The notes below the pieces were generated by a model. It worked only from the letters and a program-made list of their open reading frames with translations. It had not been told where the DNA came from and made no database searches. The translations under genes and the position numbers were made by a program. This document shows positions 1 to 5,824 of a stretch of 8,976 bases of DNA, piece after piece. The stretch covers positions 10,525 to 19,500 of the forward strand of contig DEHT01000040.1 of the NCBI GenBank assembly GCA_002352045.1. Direction: 5' to 3'. This DNA comes from Chitinophagaceae bacterium UBA2793 (GTDB taxonomy: Bacteria; Bacteroidota; Bacteroidia; Chitinophagales; Chitinophagaceae). Numbering within the stretch: position 1 is the stretch's first letter; each line of letters starts with the position of its first letter.

Positions 1-408
1 AAAAACGGAGACAATATTGAAGACCTGGTTATTCAATGTATTTACAAAGTCGCCGGAAATAAAATGTTGGTGTATGGCCCTGCTGTTCCTTCGGAAACCG
101 GCACCAGGAGTAAATTGAATGGTAGCATAACTGCGGAGGTTGCTGTAACTCCCTACGGAAATACTGCTATCATCGGCACCGGCAGTAGCGGAATAAAAGC
201 TTTTGCCGGCCCAAGAGACGATCCATTCTTTTTTGACTTAAATCGCTATAAAGCAATTTTAGCAGGAACTCAAACCGGCTTTGCCAACCCGGGTACCGAT
301 ACTTTTGCGGGAACCAATGTTTTGAGCATTGTAGTGGAAGTACCCAAAGCAATACTTGCCGCAACCGGCAACATTAATGTTTGGCTGGAAACAAAAAAGA
401 AAATTTAA
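1..408 (+). CDS. DUF4331-family protein, C-terminal end of a gene truncated by the window start
   Basis: The frame is open from base 1 to a TAA at 406-408, giving 135 visible residues, so the start lies outside the window; the ATG at 64 is an internal Met. The visible part contains the motif FAGPRDDPFFFDL (nt 205-243), which I recognise from DUF4331 proteins, preceded by a beta-rich stretch (LVIQCIYKVAGNKMLVYGPA) and followed by NVLSIVVEVP and a short basic end (ETKKKI). DUF4331 is a family of exported proteins of unknown function. In many members the chain continues past this point into a segment beginning like QxxRxAxNTVF. Here the protein stops, and that segment is encoded by the next gene, 18 bases downstream. 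No T9SS sorting domain is present at this end. Co-transcription with the next gene is likely from the spacing. Family assignment is fairly secure; function is unknown. Confidence 0.82.
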   Translation, partial: KNGDNIEDLVIQCIYKVAGNKMLVYGPAVPSETGTRSKLNGSITAEVAVTPYGNTAIIGTGSSGIKAFAGPRDDPFFFDLNRYKAILAGTQTGFANPGTDTFAGTNVLSIVVEVPKAILAATGNINVWLETKKKI

Positions 409-426
409 TTTTTAAAAAATAGTATA

Positions 427-951
427 ATGAAACAATTAAAAATAGGAGCACTTTTATTGAGTGCCGTAATATTGGCCGGTTCTTGCGATGATGATGATAC
501 CATGCAACCCACCGTTTATTATCAGCAGCAAGATCAAATGGCAAGGCCCGCCATCAATACAGTGTTTGTTACAGATGCAGCCGATAAGGATGCATTTAAT
601 ACAACCGTTCCATCGGCACAGGGTGCAGCATTTCAAAGCAAATTTCAAACAAGGTTATTAGCATTAAACCCAGGATACACTACCAATGCTTTGGGCCAGA
701 ATGCAGCCACTTTTACCGGATTACTGGCAACAGATGTATTGGGTGTTTCAACAACCGGTGTAACCACTTTTTTTGACGGTACCAATGTGTTAACCGGAAG
801 AACACTGGCCGACGATGTAATAGATGTAGAGTTGCTATTGTTGTTTGGAGGCCCAACCGGAGCAAGCAACCCAACGCTAACCAAAGACAATGTAAACAGT
901 AACGATAAAGCTTTTACTGTTTCGTTTCCTTACCTGGCTACGCCATGGTAA
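427..951 (+). CDS. DUF4331-type lipoprotein (C-terminal DUF4331 portion as a separate gene)
   Basis: A 174-residue protein starting at ATG 427, preceded by an AT-rich leader without a clear Shine-Dalgarno site, as is usual in Bacteroidota. The N terminus is a lipoprotein signal peptide (MKQLKIGALLLSAVILAGSC) with the lipidated Cys at residue 20. Four Asp follow directly (21-24), resembling the acidic lipoprotein export signal that sends Bacteroidota lipoproteins to the cell surface. The mature part has DQMARPAINTVFVTD (36-50), then TTNALGQ, FTGLLATDVLGV, FFDGTNVLTGR, LADDVIDVELLLLFGG and a terminal FPYLATPW. These match what I know as the C-terminal part of DUF4331 proteins. Since the preceding gene encodes the earlier part of the same family, the two products may form one functional unit, possibly on the outer surface. 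Biochemical role is unknown. A hairpin at 972-1000 follows. Confidence 0.85.
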   Translation: MKQLKIGALLLSAVILAGSCDDDDTMQPTVYYQQQDQMARPAINTVFVTDAADKDAFNTTVPSAQGAAFQSKFQTRLLALNPGYTTNALGQNAATFTGLLATDVLGVSTTGVTTFFDGTNVLTGRTLADDVIDVELLLLFGGPTGASNPTLTKDNVNSNDKAFTVSFPYLATPW

Positions 952-971
952 TTCAAAAATTATATTCCTAT

Positions 972-1000
972 AATGGCGGAGCAACAAATGCTTCGCCATT
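972..1000 (+). terminator. Hairpin downstream of the DUF4331 lipoprotein gene, possible terminator
   Basis: Inverted repeat with an 11-bp stem (AATGGCGGAGC at 972-982 against GCTTCGCCATT at 990-1000, one G-U pair) and a 7-base loop. It lies 20 bases after the stop at 951 and separates the DUF4331 pair from the small His-rich gene. The following sequence (GTTTGAACCATTTATCC) is only weakly T-rich, so termination may be incomplete, or the hairpin may instead stabilise the 3' end of the mRNA. Confidence 0.5.
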
Positions 1001-1100
1001 GTTTGAACCATTTATCCAAAAAAACTGTTGATTAATCAATTTGAAAATTTTCTTCACTACATATAGTTTACTTTTAGTTTACAATGCCAACTTTTGCTTC

Positions 1101-1466
1101 TTGAAAAAAATTTTGTTACATATCATTCTACTAAGTTATACTGCTTTACTGTTTAAACCTGTAATGCCTCATATAACCGATTTTGTTGAACATGTATTTT
1201 TTTATGCAAAGCATATTGCTACTGTTCATGTTGAAAATGGAAAATTTCACGTTCATGTAGAATCGGCAAAAAACATCAACGATGAAAATGAATCCGGACT
1301 TCCACAATCCCTTAAAAAAGATAACTCAAGTACCGAACATACAATTGTTGTAAAGCAGGAAGAAGAATTATTTCAACACCCGACTCCACTCAATTATTTA
1401 TTATATAATAATAACGCTGTTGCAATAGGCAACATAGAAAAGAATTATCCCCCTCCACGTTGTTAG
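1101..1466 (+). CDS. Small His-rich membrane-anchored or exported protein, first gene of the metal-uptake-like operon
   Basis: I prefer the TTG at 1101 as start. It gives a 121-residue protein beginning (M)KKILLHIILLSYTALLFKP, a normal basic-plus-hydrophobic signal or anchor. The frame is open back to a TGA at 1029-1031, so the TTG at 1041 (141 residues) is also possible; no in-frame ATG precedes the hydrophobic segment. After the anchor comes a His-rich stretch (residues 24-52: PHITDFVEHVFFYAKHIATV, then HVENGKFHVHVE) with seven His at 24, 31, 38, 43, 50 and 52 plus one at 7. The tail is polar and acidic and ends PPPRC. I recall similar small proteins beside TonB receptors in Bacteroidota but know no assigned function. 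The next gene starts 44 bases downstream. Spacing and His content suggest an accessory metal-binding role, which is inference. A weak promoter-like TACTTTTA at 1069-1076 resembles the Bacteroidota -7 element TAnnTTTG, but its spacing to an upstream TTTG is long. Confidence 0.7.
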   Translation: MKKILLHIILLSYTALLFKPVMPHITDFVEHVFFYAKHIATVHVENGKFHVHVESAKNINDENESGLPQSLKKDNSSTEHTIVVKQEEELFQHPTPLNYLLYNNNAVAIGNIEKNYPPPRC

Positions 1467-1510
1467 GTTTATCTACTTATATTTTAATTTCTTCAACAAA
1501 AAAAATTTTT

Positions 1511-3751
1511 ATGAAACAGGATAAACTTTATACCTGTTTTATAATACTATTTCTTGTGTGCAGTTTGCCTATGGCTGTAAACTCACAATCCTTCATAAAA
1601 GGGCATGTGGCAGATGAGCAAAGTAAACAGCCATTAGATGCTGCAACTGTTACCATTGCCGGCAGTAATGCCAAAGCGGTAACAGATGAACATGGAAATT
1701 TTATTATTAAAACAGACAGAGAAAATATATTGCTGGATGTATCGCATATTGGATACAAAACCAGTTCAAATATAAATGCAAAGGCTAATAATGTAATTTA
1801 TTTGCAGGCTGATGCTGTTAATTTGAATGACATTAAGCTGAGCAGCTTCAACAGTACCAAATTTAATACCATATCAAAAATTGATTTGGCTCTTAAACCG
1901 GTAAATAATACCCAGGAACTCATGCAAACCATGCCCGGTTTATTTATAGCTCAACATGCTGGTGGCGGTAAAGCCGAACAAATATTTTTACGTGGCTTTG
2001 ATGTGGACCATGGTACAGATGTGCAGGTAAGTGTAGATGGTATGCCGGTAAACATGGTAAGCCATGCGCATGGCCAGGGCTATGCCGATGCACACTTTAT
2101 TATTCCTGAAACCATCAACAATATTGACTTTGGTGCCGGTCCTTATTATACTCAACAGGGCAATTTAAATACAGCCGGTTATGTATCCTTTGCAACTTTC
2201 AAAAATATTCCTCGTAGTTATGTGCAAGTGGAAGCAGGGCGTTTTAATAGTTTCCGCACTTTAGCCATGATAGATTTAATTAAAAAAAATAAAGAAAAGC
2301 AAAGTGCTTATTTAGCCGGAGAATTTAACTACACGGATGGCCCAACAGAAAGCAAACAAAAATTTAAACGCTACAATGTTTTTAGCAAATACAATCTCAA
2401 GGTTTCTGACGCAACCTGTTTTACTGCATCCGCTAGCGGCTTTTCCAGTAACTGGTATGCCAGCGGGCAAATTCCGGATCGAGCTGTTAAACAAGGTTTG
2501 ATAAGCAGATGGGGAAGCATTGATCCTACGGAAGGCGGAAACACTGAACGATACAATGTAAACCTGCAATCGCAAACTCGTGTAAGCAATAATGTGAGTT
2601 GGGAAAATCAGGTATATTACAGCAGGTATATTTTTAAACTATACTCCAATTTTACATTTTTTTTAAACGACGGTGTGAATGGCGATGGCATACTACAAGA
2701 GGAACAGCGGAATATATTGGGCCTACAATCCAAATTAAAACACCAGCACTATTTCAAAAATGCTTTATTACAATCTACCGAAGGTATTGGCCTTCGTTAC
2801 GATGCAACTCAAAACAGCCAATTGGCCAACCAGGTTAAACGCCAATTTTTGAACAATATAATGCTGGGTGATATTAAAGAGGCCAACTTGTTTGCTTTTT
2901 CACAACATCAACTCACAATGGGCAAATGGTTATTGGATGCAGGGCTAAGGTTAGACTATTTTAATTTTAATTATTTAGATAAATTAAATACAGTTCAACA
3001 ACCTTCTCAGCAAAAAGCAATTGTAAGCCCTAAACTAAATATTCAGTACACAGTAAACAAAGCATTGCAGTTATATGTAAAAACCGGTAAAGGTTTTCAT
3101 AGCAATGATACCAGGGTAGTAGTTGCCAATACTGGGAGAGAAATTTTACCTGCGGCCTGGGGTGCCGATATTGGCATTATTGCAAAACCATCTACCAATT
3201 TATTCTTTAATGTAGCTGCATGGTACCTGCATTTAGACCAGGAGTTTGTTTATGTTGGCGACGCAGGCGTAGTAGAACCCAGTGGAAAAACAAGAAGGCA
3301 GGGAATTGACATGGTTGCACGCTATCAGCTTACTAAGAAATTTTTTATAACCACTAATGTGAACTTTACAAAACCACGGGCTATTGGCGAACCGAAAGGT
3401 GCCAATTATATTCCATTAGCTCCTACCCTTACCAGTACTGGTGGCATATTCTACAAAGCTGTAAAAGGGTTTAATGGCAGCATTACCTATCGATATATTA
3501 AAAACCGACCTGGTAATGAAGATAATTCTATAGTTGCTAAAGGTTACTTTTTAATGAATGCTTCGATTAATTATACAAAATCAAAGTATGAGTTGGGTAT
3601 AGCATTAGAAAATATTTTTAATGTAGATTGGAACGAAGCCCAATTTGCCACTGAAAGTAAATTAAAAAATGAAGCTGCACCTGTTACAGAACTTCACTAT
3701 ACACCGGGCAATCCATTTTTTATTAAAGCAAAATTTGCGATTTATTTTTAA
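1511..3751 (+). CDS. TonB-dependent outer-membrane receptor with carboxypeptidase-regulatory-like domain (putative metal or metal-complex receptor)
   Basis: The product is 746 residues from ATG 1511; the frame extends upstream to a TTG at 1460, but the ATG yields a proper signal peptide (MKQDKLYTCFIILFLVCSLP, cleavage likely before QSFIKG near residue 26). Residues 27-103 form a CarboxypepD_reg-like beta domain (GHVADE...LDAATVTIAG...TDEHGNFII...VSHIGY). Residues about 118-230 are the plug, with QTMPGLFIAQHAGGGKAEQI, then LRGFDVDHGTDVQVSVDGMP and HAHGQGYADAHF. The rest is a 22-strand-type barrel ending in alternating aromatic residues (FFIKAKFAIYF), the usual C-terminal outer-membrane signature. 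The DxDHGTD...SHxHGQGYAD version of the plug motif belongs to a receptor subgroup I associate with HupE/UreJ neighbours rather than with SusC-type glycan receptors, and there is no SusD partner here. It would import a scarce substrate using TonB energy. The substrate is inferred to be a metal or metal chelate from the His-rich neighbours and the downstream HupE-like gene, and cannot be proven from sequence. Confidence 0.9.
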   Translation: MKQDKLYTCFIILFLVCSLPMAVNSQSFIKGHVADEQSKQPLDAATVTIAGSNAKAVTDEHGNFIIKTDRENILLDVSHIGYKTSSNINAKANNVIYLQADAVNLNDIKLSSFNSTKFNTISKIDLALKPVNNTQELMQTMPGLFIAQHAGGGKAEQIFLRGFDVDHGTDVQVSVDGMPVNMVSHAHGQGYADAHFIIPETINNIDFGAGPYYTQQGNLNTAGYVSFATFKNIPRSYVQVEAGRFNSFRTLAMIDLIKKNKEKQSAYLAGEFNYTDGPTESKQKFKRYNVFSKYNLKVSDATCFTASASGFSSNWYASGQIPDRAVKQGLISRWGSIDPTEGGNTERYNVNLQSQTRVSNNVSWENQVYYSRYIFKLYSNFTFFLNDGVNGDGILQEEQRNILGLQSKLKHQHYFKNALLQSTEGIGLRYDATQNSQLANQVKRQFLNNIMLGDIKEANLFAFSQHQLTMGKWLLDAGLRLDYFNFNYLDKLNTVQQPSQQKAIVSPKLNIQYTVNKALQLYVKTGKGFHSNDTRVVVANTGREILPAAWGADIGIIAKPSTNLFFNVAAWYLHLDQEFVYVGDAGVVEPSGKTRRQGIDMVARYQLTKKFFITTNVNFTKPRAIGEPKGANYIPLAPTLTSTGGIFYKAVKGFNGSITYRYIKNRPGNEDNSIVAKGYFLMNASINYTKSKYELGIALENIFNVDWNEAQFATESKLKNEAAPVTELHYTPGNPFFIKAKFAIYF

Positions 3752-3786
3752 ATCTTTATAGTTAAAAAAATCGTTTGTTCTTTTCA

Positions 3787-5697
3787 ATGAACAGTAACAA
3801 ATACATACAAATAAAGAATTTTTTTGCACTGCTGCTACTCATTGTAAGCAGCAGTGCTGCTTTTGCTCATAGCACTGTTATTGATATTGAAAAAATGAGT
3901 GGCACCGATACAGCAGCATTGTATTTGATATTGGGCTTTACACATATTCTTCCATTTGGGCTCGACCATATTTTGTTTGTATTGGGATTGTTTTTCTTTA
4001 ATCCACAATTTAAACCGGTACTAAAGCAGGTAACAATTTTTACTTTAGCCCATACCCTTACGTTGGCACTTTCGGTTTATAAAATAATCAACCTGCCATC
4101 TTCCATCGTAGAACCTTTGATTGCGCTCTCCATTGTATTTGTAGCAATTGAAAATATTTTTATTGATAAATTAAGAAACAGCAGACTCTTATTAGTTTTT
4201 CTATTTGGCCTTATTCATGGAATGGGTTTTGCAAGCGCCCTGGCAGAAACAGGTTTACCACAAAACCGATTTTTTTCTGCATTGTTGCTTTTTAATATTG
4301 GGGTTGAATTAGGGCAAATTACAGTTATTCTCATTGCATGGTTTGTATTAGTGAAATGGGTAAGCAAAAAAACATACTATAGAAAATATATTCTTACACC
4401 TATTTCGATTCTAATAGGAATAATAGCATTGTACTGGATGTTTACCAGGATTAATTTTAGCGAAAACAGAAAACCTTTGGTGAACAATGAATGGATAGTG
4501 CAAGCTATGCAACAATATTCCGATAGCGCCATTACTAAAAATGAAGCCGATCTACTTTTTTGGAAAAACAGGATAGTACCCGGAAAGGCAGATTATACCA
4601 ACAGCTTACAATACGCTTCGGCACTCAGCTATCAATTTCATTTAAACGGCAACATTGCTGCTCTGCAACAAAGTGATAGTGTATTGCTTTCCGTTATTTC
4701 AAATTTTAAAGAAACCGAAGCTGCTCCTTTTTTAGCATTAAGCAGGCAAGCCATTCTACAACATGAGTTTAAAAAGGCAGACTCTTTAATATTTATAGCG
4801 CAAAAAATTGGGTTGAAAAAATATGAAGCGGCCGCAGCCGGTTTCGATGTAAGTTTTGAATTGGGTAATATTCGAAACGCTGCCGAGATGCTTAAAAAAA
4901 TTCAAATGAACAATGATTTCGGATACCAGTTTAGATGCAGTAAACTAATGCACTACTATGGTAATTTAGATTCTTCTATCAGTGCAATGAAAACTGCTTT
5001 TAAACTTGCCGGAGAAAATAATTATTTAAAGCAAGCTGCTCTTTCAAACTTAGGCGATCTATATGTTCATGATAATAATTTAGAAGCTGCTACGGATTGT
5101 TACAAAAAAAGTATTGAAACATTTAGAACCGATTTGCACAGTTTAATTGGCTTAGGATGGGTTGCATTGATGCACGATGGCAATGATTCACTTGCTGAAA
5201 AAATATTCCGATTTGTAACATATAAAAAAAATTCACCCGAAGCTTTTTTTAAATTAATATCAGTGGCTCAACAACGCAAAGACACAGCTCTTGAAATACA
5301 ATTTGCCCATCAATTTGTACAAAAGGTTTCCGATTATGGCTATGGTAATATGTACAACAAATATTTATTACAGCTTTACACGGGAGTATTAAACAACCCT
5401 TCCAAAGCACTCCACATTTCTTCAATAGAAATTCAAAATAGAAATACCGCTCAAACGCAGGCCTGGCATTCATGGGCTTTATTTAAAGCAAATAAAAAAG
5501 GGGAGGCAATGGATGTGTTTACTAAAAATGTTTCGGGGAAACCGTTGGAAGCATTGGAATTATATTGGATGGGTAAACTACTAATGAATGTGGGCAAAAC
5601 ATCTTTAGCATTGCAATACCTGAATGAAGCATATAAAAGCAAGTATGATTTAAGCCCTGCCATCATTGATGATTTGAAGATTTTGTTGCAACAATAA
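3787..5697 (+). CDS. HupE/UreJ-family inner-membrane protein fused to a C-terminal TPR-like region
   Basis: The product is 636 residues from ATG 3787, 35 bases after the receptor stop; a TTG at 3775 would add four residues but gives no better signal. A signal peptide (NFFALLLLIVSSSAAFA, residues 11-27) is predicted to leave His28 at the mature N terminus. Six membrane segments follow (about 44-71, 77-98, 109-126, 133-152, 162-190, 202-219) with the HupE/UreJ_2 hallmarks: FTHILPFGLDHILF (His53, Asp60, His61), TLAHT (His89), VEPLIALSIVFVAIEN (Glu109, Glu122), LIHGMGFAS (His144) and NIGVELGQ (Glu174). HupE of rhizobia is a nickel permease, and the relatives here are presumed metal transporters. 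Residues about 230-636 are soluble and helical, with TPR-like repeats, the clearest at 417-450 (SNLGDLYVHDNNLEAATDCY), another at 451-483 and more at 555-620. Basic loops at 74-80, 128-133 and 190-200 fit the cytoplasm, placing the TPR part in the periplasm. Typical HupE/UreJ proteins are far shorter, so this is a fusion. The metal is unknown. Confidence 0.87.
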   Translation: MNSNKYIQIKNFFALLLLIVSSSAAFAHSTVIDIEKMSGTDTAALYLILGFTHILPFGLDHILFVLGLFFFNPQFKPVLKQVTIFTLAHTLTLALSVYKIINLPSSIVEPLIALSIVFVAIENIFIDKLRNSRLLLVFLFGLIHGMGFASALAETGLPQNRFFSALLLFNIGVELGQITVILIAWFVLVKWVSKKTYYRKYILTPISILIGIIALYWMFTRINFSENRKPLVNNEWIVQAMQQYSDSAITKNEADLLFWKNRIVPGKADYTNSLQYASALSYQFHLNGNIAALQQSDSVLLSVISNFKETEAAPFLALSRQAILQHEFKKADSLIFIAQKIGLKKYEAAAAGFDVSFELGNIRNAAEMLKKIQMNNDFGYQFRCSKLMHYYGNLDSSISAMKTAFKLAGENNYLKQAALSNLGDLYVHDNNLEAATDCYKKSIETFRTDLHSLIGLGWVALMHDGNDSLAEKIFRFVTYKKNSPEAFFKLISVAQQRKDTALEIQFAHQFVQKVSDYGYGNMYNKYLLQLYTGVLNNPSKALHISSIEIQNRNTAQTQAWHSWALFKANKKGEAMDVFTKNVSGKPLEALELYWMGKLLMNVGKTSLALQYLNEAYKSKYDLSPAIIDDLKILLQQ

Positions 5698-5760
5698 ATT
5701 TTGAAGAAACATTTACCAATACAAAAATTAAAAAATAAAAAAACACAGATAGGCCTATAA

Positions 5761-5790
5761 TAAAACTGCTCCCTTGCGGGAGCAGTTTTA
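5761..5790. terminator. Bidirectional intrinsic terminator between convergent genes
   Basis: A perfect 13-bp inverted repeat (TAAAACTGCTCCC at 5761-5773, GGGAGCAGTTTTA at 5778-5790) with a TTGC loop. On the + strand it is followed by TTTTAATTTTT. On the - strand the stem runs into TTTTATTATA. It sits 63 bases after the HupE-TPR stop and 34 bases after the - strand gene's stop, so it can end both transcripts. The 127-base junction otherwise holds only A-rich sequence and a 10-bp palindrome (ATAGGCCTAT, 5749-5758). Confidence 0.9.
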
Positions 5791-5824
5791 ATTTTTGTGT
5801 TGGTTTATCAATAGTGACTATTAC

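Noticed and set aside
952..1100. Search for a metal or cobalamin riboswitch ahead of the putative metal-uptake operon
   Set aside because: Only about 150 bases are available; they hold a simple hairpin and AT-rich sequence, and none of the conserved blocks of a cobalamin or NiCo riboswitch could be seen.
1460..1510. TTG-initiated N-terminal extension of the TonB receptor overlapping the small His-rich gene
   Set aside because: The ATG at 1511 is directly followed by a regular signal peptide; the 17 extra residues would put another hydrophobic stretch ahead of it and overlap the upstream stop.
5749..5758. 10-bp palindrome ATAGGCCTAT in the convergent junction, considered as an operator
   Set aside because: It lies between two gene ends with no promoter to control, and a short palindrome next to a terminator can occur by chance.
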